DNA of 19,283 nt from JBCBKZ01 sp039026975 (lineage in GTDB: Bacteria > Bacteroidota > Bacteroidia > J057): positions 1-19,283 of the forward strand of contig JBCCLI010000083.1 of the NCBI GenBank assembly GCA_039026975.1, given 5' to 3'. The position numbers and the translations under genes were made by a program. The notes beneath the pieces were generated by a model. It did no database searches. It was not told the origin of the DNA and saw nothing but the letters and a program-made list of their open reading frames with translations. Below are positions 7,768-15,500 of this stretch, piece after piece (position 1 is the first letter of the stretch; each line of letters begins with the position of its first letter).

Positions 7768-8353
7768 AGGGCCGTTCATAAGCGGCATAGAACCATATTT
7801 TGGGTTGTTTTTCCGGATCGTCAGATCCATAATAGCCCCAACCGACAATGTAGTATGTATCATTTTCTACCTTTTCATAAAAATACTCAATTTTGAGGGA
7901 AGGGTTTCTGAGATCCCTGGACCATATAATGGTATTTGTACCGGGAACCTCTCCTTGATGGATCACCTGCTCATCTGGCTTATTAACCACACATAGAATA
8001 TTCTTTCCCTCCACCTTATTATATCCTGTACTAATGACGGTTTTTTCCTTCCCTTCTCCATCCAAATAGGTATCCGTAATCTTAACTGTTTGATAAAAGG
8101 GAGATTCAGATACATACTCCTGCTGAACCTGAACGCGGAAGGTTTCTTTGAGAGGAAGTGCCTGGAGTTCTTCCAGACTCTTGATTTCCGGAAAGGGTTC
8201 TCCTTCCTGCTGACCTAAGCTATCCTCATAGATGATAAATTCTCCCTTCCATTTCCCATCCCAAGGTTTGAAAATGTCAGCTAAAGAAGGATCAGGCTGA
8301 GAGGTACAAGAGAGAATTAACAACAGACTCAAAGCTAAGTATAGGTATTTCAT
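7766..8353 (-). CDS. Lipoprotein of unknown function, lipocalin-like
   Basis: The 195-residue product begins MKYLYLALSLLLILSC. LILSC with Cys16 is a good lipobox, so it should be lipidated and membrane-anchored. A serine/proline/aspartate linker (TSQPDPS) follows, and then PWDGKWKGEFIIYEDSLG and several strand-like segments (TFRVQVQQEYVS, TVKITDTYLDG, KIEYFYEKVENDTYYIVGWGYYG). This resembles small beta-barrel proteins that start with a G-x-W-x-G segment, but no family was fixed. An in-frame ATG five codons upstream (8368) exists; 8353 is preferred because it gives a standard lipoprotein signal. It is divergent from thrC, with 109 bp between the two starts. Confidence 0.78.
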   Translation of the reverse strand: MKYLYLALSLLLILSCTSQPDPSLADIFKPWDGKWKGEFIIYEDSLGQQEGEPFPEIKSLEELQALPLKETFRVQVQQEYVSESPFYQTVKITDTYLDGEGKEKTVISTGYNKVEGKNILCVVNKPDEQVIHQGEVPGTNTIIWSRDLRNPSLKIEYFYEKVENDTYYIVGWGYYGSDDPEKQPKIWFYAAYERP

Positions 8354-8388
8354 AAGGGGAAAGTACAATTTTCATGAGAAAATTCCTG

Positions 8389-8420
8389 TTTGGCTTTCTC
8401 CTCTTATGTTCTTTCTTTTG
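8389..8420 (+). promoter_or_regulatory. Candidate promoter of thrC
   Basis: TTTG at 8389-8392 is followed after 20 nt by TTCTTTTG at 8413-8420, which matches TAnnTTTG at five of six fixed positions. The spacing fits the Bacteroidota -33/-7 geometry. Transcription would start near 8427, about 36 nt before the preferred thrC ATG. Since thrC is separated from thrAB by a minus-strand gene, it needs its own promoter. Confidence 0.45.
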
Positions 8421-8462
8421 ATCCTTTATCCTTACGCACATAACCTAAGTAACCCCTTCATT

Positions 8463-9767
8463 ATGGAACTCTACAGCACTAGGGATCATTCACTCAGAGT
8501 TTCCCTGAAACATGCTGTTATGACCGGCCTCCCAGCAGATAATGGTCTTTACATGCCTGAGTATATTCATCCTCTACCGGCTTGGTTCTTTGATAAATTA
8601 CCAGATTACTCTTTTCCACAACTTTCCTTTGAAATCTGTAAGCATCTTTTTGAAGGCGTGGTGGTTGAGGATGAACTCTGTGAGATTATTAATGAATGCA
8701 TATCCTTTGATGCTCCCCTTTTCAAGCTAGATGAACATACCTCCATCCTGGAGCTATTTCATGGCCCTTCATTAGCCTTTAAGGACTTTGGGGCAAGGTT
8801 TATGGCAGGATTAATGGGCCACTTTGCAAAACAGGATGATGAGCAGTTGGTTATTTTGGTAGCTACCTCGGGTGATACGGGAGGTGCAGTGGCAGCAGGT
8901 TTTTTAGAAACCCCTAACACGCAGGTAGTCATTTTATACCCTTCTGGAAAAGTAAGTCACCTACAAGAAAAGCAGCTAACCACCTTGGGCCAGAACATCT
9001 CAGCTTTGGAAGTTGCAGGAACCTTTGATGATTGTCAACAGCTAGTTAAACAGGCTTTTTTAGATAGGGAGTTAACAGATAAGATACGGCTAACCTCTGC
9101 TAATTCTATTAATATTGCCCGCCTGATTCCGCAGTCGCTATACTATTTCCGAGCATATCAGAAGCTAGCTGATAAGTCCCTTCCTGTTGTGTTTTCCATA
9201 CCCTCAGGAAATTTTGGCAACCTGACTGCCGGCCTATTCGCCCAGCGGCTAGGATTACCCATAGCCCAGTTTATAGCTGCTACCAATGTGAATGACGTAG
9301 TCCCTCAATACCTGCAGCATGGGAAATTTAGTCCCAGGCCTTCCATACAGACCATATCGAATGCTATGGATGTAGGGAACCCCTCTAATTTTGCCAGGAT
9401 GCTGGATCTATTTGAAGGCGACTGGGGGGATATGTGCCGATTAATACAAGGGTTTGCTTTTAATGACGGGGAAACACGTATAGCCATGAAGGAGGTGTAT
9501 GAGCAGTTCGGCTATGTCCTGGATCCTCATTCAGCAGTAGGTTTCCTAGCCCTTCGGGAATTTCAAAAGGAACACCCTCAAACACATGGGATAGTGTTGG
9601 AAACGGCACATCCTACTAAGTTTCTGGATGTAGTAGAGCCTGCAATTTCACAAAAAGTAGAGATCCCCAAGAGGTTAGCTATACTGGCCAATAAACCTAA
9701 AGTGGCAGTGAATATGGAGGTAGACTACGCTACATTTAAAGCTTTTCTTCAAAAAAATTATGGTTAG
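8463..9767 (+). CDS. thrC: Threonine synthase
   Basis: The 434-residue PLP enzyme converts O-phosphohomoserine to threonine, the last pathway step. It begins MELYSTRDHSLRVSLKHAV with the typical GLPADNGLYMPE segment. The PLP lysine is K107 in SLAFKDFGARF, and ATSGDTGGA and the serine-rich IPSGNFGNLTAGLFA follow. The C-terminal ETAHPTKF motif is also typical. A frame extension to an ATG at 8406 adds 19 hydrophobic residues that are not part of this family; the 8463 ATG is preferred. Length matches the class of about 430 residues. It is separated from thrAB by five unrelated elements, so co-transcription with thrAB is unlikely. Confidence 0.97.
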   Translation: MELYSTRDHSLRVSLKHAVMTGLPADNGLYMPEYIHPLPAWFFDKLPDYSFPQLSFEICKHLFEGVVVEDELCEIINECISFDAPLFKLDEHTSILELFHGPSLAFKDFGARFMAGLMGHFAKQDDEQLVILVATSGDTGGAVAAGFLETPNTQVVILYPSGKVSHLQEKQLTTLGQNISALEVAGTFDDCQQLVKQAFLDRELTDKIRLTSANSINIARLIPQSLYYFRAYQKLADKSLPVVFSIPSGNFGNLTAGLFAQRLGLPIAQFIAATNVNDVVPQYLQHGKFSPRPSIQTISNAMDVGNPSNFARMLDLFEGDWGDMCRLIQGFAFNDGETRIAMKEVYEQFGYVLDPHSAVGFLALREFQKEHPQTHGIVLETAHPTKFLDVVEPAISQKVEIPKRLAILANKPKVAVNMEVDYATFKAFLQKNYG

Positions 9768-9900
9768 TCCACAAAAGAAAATGAGAAGTGGACACAGGGA
9801 TTCTGGAAGAGAGCTCACAGCTTTAGGTAAATCCTTTATAAACCCAGTAGTAACGCCCTGGTATTGCATCTCTATTCAGGAAGTTTTTTCCTTTTTATAT

Positions 9901-9956
9901 GCGCTAACTGCTCTAAAATTTGAAGAAAAGTAAATACTAGGTAAAGGAGTTGGCGC
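9901..9956. promoter_or_regulatory. Long imperfect inverted repeat upstream of the sugar cluster
   Basis: GCGCTAACT at 9901-9909 pairs with AGTTGGCGC at 9948-9956 through nine pairs including one G-U. After one mismatch, further pairs extend inward to 9915/9942. About 26 nt remain as the loop. It lies 45 nt before the first gene of the sugar cluster and 133 nt after thrC. It could be two half-sites of a regulator, a leader structure or part of a thrC terminator, though no T-run follows directly. The rest of the 233-bp gap shows nothing else clear. Confidence 0.4.
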
Positions 9957-10000
9957 TTTCTTTATAATAGCAAAAAGACACTACTTAACTATATCAACTT

Positions 10001-11158
10001 ATGAAAAGAAAAATGCGCATGGGGATGGTGGGAGGAGGCATTGGAGCCTTTATAGGGGCTGTTCACAGAATGGCAGCAGCTATTGATGGTGAAATAGAAT
10101 TGGTTTGTGGCGCCTTTAGTAGTAATCCTGAGAAATCTAAAAAGTCTGGAGCAGAGCTTTTTCTCCCAGAAGACAGGGTATATGGCTCATATGAGGAAAT
10201 GATCCTAAAAGAGAAAGAACTGCCTGAAGGAGAAAGAATGGATTTTGTATCCATCGTTACCCCAAATCATATGCATTTTCCTCCAGCCAAGTTGGCTGTA
10301 GAACACGGATTTGCAGTAATCTGTGATAAGCCATTATGTTTTTCTATGGAGGAAGCATTTGAACTTCAAAAGTTGGTGAAAGAGAAGAATGCGCTCTTTG
10401 CCCTTACCCATAATTATACAGGCTACCCCATGGTGAAGCAAGCAAAAGCCATGATAGCTGCTGGAGAACTTGGGAAAATCAGAAAGATCGTAGTAGAATA
10501 TCCCCAGGGATGGTTATCCGACTTCATAGAAGCTAGTGGTCAAAAGCAAGCAGCATGGAGAACAGACCCTACAAAATCAGGCAAAGCAGGGTCCATAGGA
10601 GATATAGGAACACATGCTGAAAATTTGGCAGAATATATTACGGGCTTAAAGATTACGGAGATGTGTGCAGACCTTAGCACCTTCGTAGAGGGGAGGCTAC
10701 TAGATGATGATGGGAATATCCTCCTGCATTTTGATAATGGCGCTAAAGGAGTGTTGCATTGTAGCCAGATTTCTAATGGAGAAGAAAACGCCCTAAATAT
10801 CAGAATTTATGGAGAGAAAGGGGGGCTGGAATGGCATCAGATGGAACCTAACACCCTAATCCATAAAACCCAGGAATACCAACACATCCTTCGCACGGGG
10901 AAAGGGGACTTACATGAAAGTTCGCTTGCCCATACTCGTATTCCTGCCGGACATCCAGAGGGCTACTTGGAAGCGTTTGCCAGTATCTACAGAAACTTTG
11001 CCAGAGCCCTGAGGGCTAACCTAAGTGGAGGAGACCTAGGGCCATATGACCTGGATTTCCCTACAGTAGATGATGGAGTAAGAGGAATGGCCTTTGTAGA
11101 AACAGTGGTGCAGTCAAGTACTTCTGATGAAAAGTGGTTCCCCATGATTGACCACTGA
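10001..11158 (+). CDS. Gfo/Idh/MocA-family NAD(P)-dependent oxidoreductase
   Basis: The 385-residue product has an N-terminal Rossmann fold starting MVGGGIGAFIG (glycines 11-13 and 15). The family 'E/D-K-P' motif is CDKPLC (D109-K110-P111), where K110 is the likely catalytic lysine, and GDIGTHAENL (D201, H205) is the expected active-site segment. Family members oxidise or reduce a sugar or polyol hydroxyl, often making 3-ketosugars. The gene is first in a plus-strand cluster with an IolE-like isomerase and xylBA, so the substrate is probably a pentose-related sugar or glycoside, which is an inference. A second ATG four codons downstream would also be possible. It ends 163 bp before the next gene, with a strong hairpin in between. 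Confidence 0.92.
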   Translation: MKRKMRMGMVGGGIGAFIGAVHRMAAAIDGEIELVCGAFSSNPEKSKKSGAELFLPEDRVYGSYEEMILKEKELPEGERMDFVSIVTPNHMHFPPAKLAVEHGFAVICDKPLCFSMEEAFELQKLVKEKNALFALTHNYTGYPMVKQAKAMIAAGELGKIRKIVVEYPQGWLSDFIEASGQKQAAWRTDPTKSGKAGSIGDIGTHAENLAEYITGLKITEMCADLSTFVEGRLLDDDGNILLHFDNGAKGVLHCSQISNGEENALNIRIYGEKGGLEWHQMEPNTLIHKTQEYQHILRTGKGDLHESSLAHTRIPAGHPEGYLEAFASIYRNFARALRANLSGGDLGPYDLDFPTVDDGVRGMAFVETVVQSSTSDEKWFPMIDH

Positions 11159-11170
11159 GTAGAGTAAGTG

Positions 11171-11220
11171 TAAGCTTAAGTGAAAGTTTAAATCTCACCT
11201 TAAACTTACGCTTAAACTTA
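11171..11220. repeat. Long intercistronic hairpin
   Basis: Bases 11171-11191 pair with 11200-11220 over 21 positions with two mismatches and one G-U, leaving an 8-nt loop (ATCTCACC). The stem is AT-rich. The motif TTAAACTTA occurs at 11200-11208, 11212-11220 and again at 11309-11317, just before the next start codon. No T-run follows, so it is not a classical terminator; a transcript-stabilising or processing structure, or a regulator site, is possible. Confidence 0.6.
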
Positions 11221-11321
11221 ATTCCATTCATTCATCCAATATTCTATCACTTATTATTAGTACAAGACTAAGAGGGGTATTAGTAAGATCTAAAGCTTCA
11301 ACATAAATTTAAACTTAACAT

Positions 11322-12377
11322 ATGAAAACCATAAAAGGACCTGCTATATTTCTTGCCCAGTTTTTAGGAGATGAAGCTCCATTTAACAGTCTGGAGAGCA
11401 TCTGTAAGTGGGCAGCTGATTTAGGATATGTGGGGGTCCAAATCCCTACATGGGATTCCAGAGCTATTGACCTCAAACTGGCTGCTGAGAGCAAAACATA
11501 TGTAGATGAAATTAAAGGGATTTGTAAAGATGCTGGCGTAGAAATCACAGAACTATCCACCCACCTACAGGGCCAGTTGGTAGCAGTACACCCTGCCTAT
11601 GACCAAATGTTTGACGGATTTGCGCCTGAGGAAGTACATGGAAATCCTAAAGCCCGTCAAGAGTGGGCAGTAAACCAGCTTATGCTAGCTGCTAAAGCCA
11701 GCGAGAATTTTGGGCTGACGGCTCATGTAACCTTTTCCGGAGCTTTCCTCTGGCCATATATGTATCCTTGGCCGCAGCGCCCCGCTGGTTTAGTAGAACT
11801 AGGGTTTAAAGAATTAGCAGACAGATGGCTTCCTATCTTAAATGCCTTTGATGAGGCTGGGGTAGACCTATGTTATGAAATTCATCCGGGAGAAGATCTT
11901 CATGATGGGATTACCTTTGAAAGATTTTTAGCGGCTACAGGAAATCATACCCGCTGTAATATGCTTTATGATCCAAGCCATTTTGTGCTGCAGCAACTGG
12001 ATTATCTGGAGCACATAGACATCTATCATGAGAAGATCAAAATGTTTCATGTGAAAGATGCTGAGTTTAATCCTAATGGGCGGACAGGGGTTTACGGAGG
12101 CTACCAAGGATGGGTAGAAAGAGCGGGCAGATTCCGTTCGCTGGGAGATGGGCAGGTAGACTTCATGGGTATTTTCTCTAAGCTGACACAGCATGATTAT
12201 GACGGCTGGGCAGTCATGGAATGGGAATGTGCCTTAAAACATCCTGAGCAAGGGGCACAAGAAGGCGCCCCTTTCATAGCAGAACATATCATTAGAGTAA
12301 CAGAAAAAGCATTTGATGACTTTGCTGATAGTGGTATTGATGAGGAAGGAAATAAAAGGGCCTTAGGACTTTCCTAG
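11322..12377 (+). CDS. IolE-like sugar phosphate isomerase/epimerase (xylose isomerase-like TIM barrel)
   Basis: The 351-residue product has the features of the AP endonuclease 2 / xylose isomerase-like TIM-barrel family. The metal-ligand segments appear in order: LCYEIHPGED (E186, H188), YDPSHF (D217, H220), MFHVKDAEF (H243, D246) and VMEWECAL (E300, E302). Members include myo-inosose dehydratases, ketosugar epimerases and C-deglycosylase subunits; many are paired with a Gfo/Idh/MocA dehydrogenase as here. The substrate cannot be named from the sequence. A role in handling the oxidised product of the upstream enzyme is the simplest reading. The next gene, xylB, starts 28 bp downstream. Confidence 0.9.
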   Translation: MKTIKGPAIFLAQFLGDEAPFNSLESICKWAADLGYVGVQIPTWDSRAIDLKLAAESKTYVDEIKGICKDAGVEITELSTHLQGQLVAVHPAYDQMFDGFAPEEVHGNPKARQEWAVNQLMLAAKASENFGLTAHVTFSGAFLWPYMYPWPQRPAGLVELGFKELADRWLPILNAFDEAGVDLCYEIHPGEDLHDGITFERFLAATGNHTRCNMLYDPSHFVLQQLDYLEHIDIYHEKIKMFHVKDAEFNPNGRTGVYGGYQGWVERAGRFRSLGDGQVDFMGIFSKLTQHDYDGWAVMEWECALKHPEQGAQEGAPFIAEHIIRVTEKAFDDFADSGIDEEGNKRALGLS

Positions 12378-12405
12378 CACTTAGATCACCACAAATGGAA
12401 GAAAT

Positions 12406-13893
12406 ATGTTGTTTTTAGGGATTGATCTGGGTACCTCCTCTATTAAAATATGCCTATTTGATGCTGAGAAAGGGGAACCTGTAGCATTTGCGGCAGAACC
12501 TCCTGAGGAAATGCGTGTGCAGGCTAGCCAAGAAGGCTGGGCAGAACAGGATCCAGAGCAGTGGTGGCAGCACACACAGACGGGTATTTCAAGAGTCCTT
12601 CAGACTGAGGGGGTAGATACTTCTGCTATCCAGGGGATAGGAATCTCCTACCAAATGCACGGTCTGGTTCTGGTAGATACCCATCAGCAGGTTCTCAGGC
12701 CTGCTATTATCTGGTCAGATAGCAGGGCGGTTCCACACGGAGAAAAAGCCTTTGAAGACTTAGGGAATAGCTTCTGCCTGGCGCATTACCTGAATTCTCC
12801 AGGAAACTTCACAGCTGCTAAAATGCATTGGGTGAAGGAGCATGAGCCTTCCCTTTATGAGAAAGTCGATAAAATGATGTTGCCAGGGGATTTCCTGGCA
12901 ATGAAGCTATCTGGAGAAATTTCTACTACCATCGGAGGCTTATCAGAAGGGATTATGTGGGACTTCCACCAAAAATCTCAAGCAAAAGATCTATACCGCT
13001 ACTTTGGAATAGAGGAGAAGATGATTCCCCCTGTTTACAAAACCTTTGAGGCTACCGCTGGTCTGAGGAGAGAATTGGCTGATTCCTGGGGTATACCCGC
13101 TGGAATCCCCATTAGCTACCGGGCAGGGGATCAGCCTAATAATGCTTTTTCCCTGGGGGTCATTAATCCGGGGGAAATAGCCGCCACTGCCGGCACATCA
13201 GGGGTTGTGTATGGGGTAAGCCATGAGACGGCTTACGATCCTGTCTCTCGAGTAAATACCTTCGCACACGTTAACTATTCTCAAGAAGTAAACAGCCTGG
13301 GAATTCTATTATGTGTAAATGGGACAGGAATTCTAAATAATTGGTTGAAGAGAAATCTATCTATAGACTCCTACGAGCAAATGAACCAGATGGCAGGAGG
13401 CATAGCAGCAGGATCTGATGGACTGGTGATGCTACCCTTTGGGAATGGAGCTGAGCGTGTATTGAATAACAGACTGGTAGGGGCACAGCTCTCCCACTTA
13501 GACCTTAACACTCACACCCATGCACATATGATACGTGCTGCCCATGAGGGAATAGCCTATTCTTTTAAATATGGAATGGATATCATGGGGACGCTAGGTA
13601 TGCAGCCTACTGTCATTAGAGCAGGTAGAGCTAATATGTTTCAGAGTCATATTTTCCGAAATACGCTCTCTGACGTGAATGAAGTAATTATAGAACTCTA
13701 TGAGACCAATGGGGCAGAGGGGGCAGCCAGAGGCGCAGCCGTAGGCACAAGATTTTATAGCACGCCTGAAGAGTCAGCCGCCAGTCTTAAGCTGCTGGAA
13801 ACCATAGAACCTAATCAGCAAAGAAAAGATGCCCAACTGGCCTTTTATAATAAATGGCTACACACATTACAACAACAATTGATTAACAACTAA
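12406..13893 (+). CDS. xylB: Xylulokinase
   Basis: The 495-residue FGGY-family kinase phosphorylates D-xylulose to D-xylulose 5-phosphate, which enters the pentose phosphate pathway. It begins LGIDLGTSSIKICLFD (D7, the ATP phosphate-binding loop), has YQMHGLVLVD, and the catalytic aspartate is D242 in YRAGDQPNNAFSLGV, followed by ATAGTSGVVYG. The length is usual for XylB (480-500). It lies immediately before xylA with a 1-nt gap, opposite to the xylA-xylB order of E. coli. This start is the first ATG and gives the exact family N-terminus. Confidence 0.96.
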   Translation: MLFLGIDLGTSSIKICLFDAEKGEPVAFAAEPPEEMRVQASQEGWAEQDPEQWWQHTQTGISRVLQTEGVDTSAIQGIGISYQMHGLVLVDTHQQVLRPAIIWSDSRAVPHGEKAFEDLGNSFCLAHYLNSPGNFTAAKMHWVKEHEPSLYEKVDKMMLPGDFLAMKLSGEISTTIGGLSEGIMWDFHQKSQAKDLYRYFGIEEKMIPPVYKTFEATAGLRRELADSWGIPAGIPISYRAGDQPNNAFSLGVINPGEIAATAGTSGVVYGVSHETAYDPVSRVNTFAHVNYSQEVNSLGILLCVNGTGILNNWLKRNLSIDSYEQMNQMAGGIAAGSDGLVMLPFGNGAERVLNNRLVGAQLSHLDLNTHTHAHMIRAAHEGIAYSFKYGMDIMGTLGMQPTVIRAGRANMFQSHIFRNTLSDVNEVIIELYETNGAEGAARGAAVGTRFYSTPEESAASLKLLETIEPNQQRKDAQLAFYNKWLHTLQQQLINN

Positions 13894-13894
13894 T

Positions 13895-15226
13895 ATGGCA
13901 GTCATCACAGGAGATACTTCTTACTTTCCGGGAATTTCATCTATTCAATTTGAAGGACCGGATACTGATAACCCTCTTGCTTTTAGGTATTATAACCCTG
14001 ATAAAAAAATTGGAGGGAAGACCCTTAAAGAGCACCTAAGGTTTGCTATCGCTTACTGGCATAGCTTCTGTAATGAAAATGCGGATCCATTTGGTAGAGG
14101 TACAAGGGTCTTACCCTGGAATGAGTCCCTGGATACAGTTCGGCGTGCGAAGGATAAAATGGATGCTGCCTTTGAGTTTATGTCCAAGCTAGGGGCGCCT
14201 TTCTATTGTTTCCATGACTATGATTTGGTAGATGAAGCCTCTACCTTGACAGAATCAGAGAAAAGGCTGGAGCAGATTGTGGATTATGCTAAAGGGAAGC
14301 AAAAGGAGTCAGGTATAGACCTGCTTTGGGGAACGGCTAATCTGTTCTCTAATCCCAGGTATATGAATGGGGCTGCTACTAACCCTGACTTCCATGTAGT
14401 CAGCCATGCGGCTTTCCAGGTCAAGCATGCGCTAGATGCCACTATAGCCCTGGGAGGAGCTAACTATGTGTTTTGGGGAGGACGTGAGGGATACCTTTCT
14501 CTCCTAAATACCGACATGAAAAGGGAGCTGGAGCATATGGCCAGGTTCCTGCATATGGCCAAAGATTATGCACGTAAGCAAGGCTTCAAGGGTTATTTTT
14601 TGATAGAGCCTAAGCCCGCAGAACCTTCAAAGCACCAGTACGACTTTGATTCTGCTACTACCATAAGCTTTCTGAGAGAATTTGACCTTATGGATGATTT
14701 TAAGCTGAACCTGGAAGCTAACCATGCTACGTTGGCGGGTCATACCTTCCAGCATGAAATTCAGGTGGCTGCCAATGCGGGTATGCTGGGAAGCCTGGAT
14801 GCCAATAGGGGAGATTACCAGAACGGCTGGGATACGGATCAGTTTCCTATGGACCTCTTTGAGCTTACCCAAATCATGATGATCATTCTCAGGTCTGGGG
14901 GGTTGACTGAAGGAGGCGTAAATTTTGATGCTAAGATTAGAAGGAATTCTACTGATTTGGAGGACCTTTTCTATGCACATATAGGAGGGATGGATGCCTT
15001 TGCCAGAGCCCTTGAAATAGCCCATAATGTGCTGGAAAATTCTCCTATAGAAAAAATGAGAACGGCCAGGTATGCCAGCTTTGATGATGGAGAAGGGGCT
15101 AAGTTTGAAGGAGGCAGCTTGACCCTTGAAGACCTGAAGGCCTATGCCCTTTCCAAGGGTGAAGCTGTGGTGAGAAGTGGGCAGCAAGAACTCTATGAAA
15201 ACTACCTGAATCAGTATATCCGGTAG
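13895..15226 (+). CDS. xylA: Xylose isomerase
   Basis: The 443-residue cytoplasmic enzyme isomerises D-xylose to D-xylulose with two divalent metals. Catalytic and metal motifs are all visible: FHDYDL (H107, D110), WGGREGY (E198), IEPKPAEPSKHQYDFD (E238), LEANHATLAGHTF, SLDANRGDYQNGWDTDQFP and GGVNFDAKIRRNS. The length and the long N-terminal segment place it with class II xylose isomerases. The start codon is one base after the xylB stop, so translation may be coupled. No xylose transporter or XylR gene is in the window. Transcription should stop at the terminator 93 bp downstream. Confidence 0.98.
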   Translation: MAVITGDTSYFPGISSIQFEGPDTDNPLAFRYYNPDKKIGGKTLKEHLRFAIAYWHSFCNENADPFGRGTRVLPWNESLDTVRRAKDKMDAAFEFMSKLGAPFYCFHDYDLVDEASTLTESEKRLEQIVDYAKGKQKESGIDLLWGTANLFSNPRYMNGAATNPDFHVVSHAAFQVKHALDATIALGGANYVFWGGREGYLSLLNTDMKRELEHMARFLHMAKDYARKQGFKGYFLIEPKPAEPSKHQYDFDSATTISFLREFDLMDDFKLNLEANHATLAGHTFQHEIQVAANAGMLGSLDANRGDYQNGWDTDQFPMDLFELTQIMMIILRSGGLTEGGVNFDAKIRRNSTDLEDLFYAHIGGMDAFARALEIAHNVLENSPIEKMRTARYASFDDGEGAKFEGGSLTLEDLKAYALSKGEAVVRSGQQELYENYLNQYIR

Positions 15227-15318
15227 AACCCCAACTGACTCTGTGTCCATCATTTTATGGTTCCGAAGGGGGATTTGAGAAGTGAGTAGATAAGCCCAAA
15301 GGAAGTATACGAAATGAT

Positions 15319-15354
15319 AGCCTGATAGCAAATAAATTTGCTGTCAGGCTTTTT
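15319..15354 (+). terminator. Intrinsic terminator after xylA
   Basis: AGCCTGATAGCAAA at 15319-15332 pairs with TTTGCTGTCAGGCT at 15337-15350 over 14 pairs (one G-U), with loop TAAA, followed by a run of T. This is a strong rho-independent terminator. The rest of the 274 bp to the next gene holds a candidate but weak promoter (TTTG at 15460-15463, TAATTAAC at 15484). Confidence 0.9.
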
Positions 15355-15500
15355 CATTTTGAAAAGGCTTTTCTCACAATGGAAAGATGACAAGAGAAAG
15401 TGAAATACTAATGAGCTGATAATTAGGATTTTATCTCTACTCATTTTATAGGAATACCATTTGTAAAAGAGGGGTATACAGGATAATTAACAGGATACTT

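Noticed and set aside
9767..9793. GTCCAC / GTGGAC inverted repeat just after thrC
   Set aside because: Only six pairs around a 15-nt loop with no T-run; too weak to call a terminator.
14627..15331. 234-codon minus-strand open frame opposite xylA
   Set aside because: It is opposite conserved xylA sequence and shows no domain of its own.
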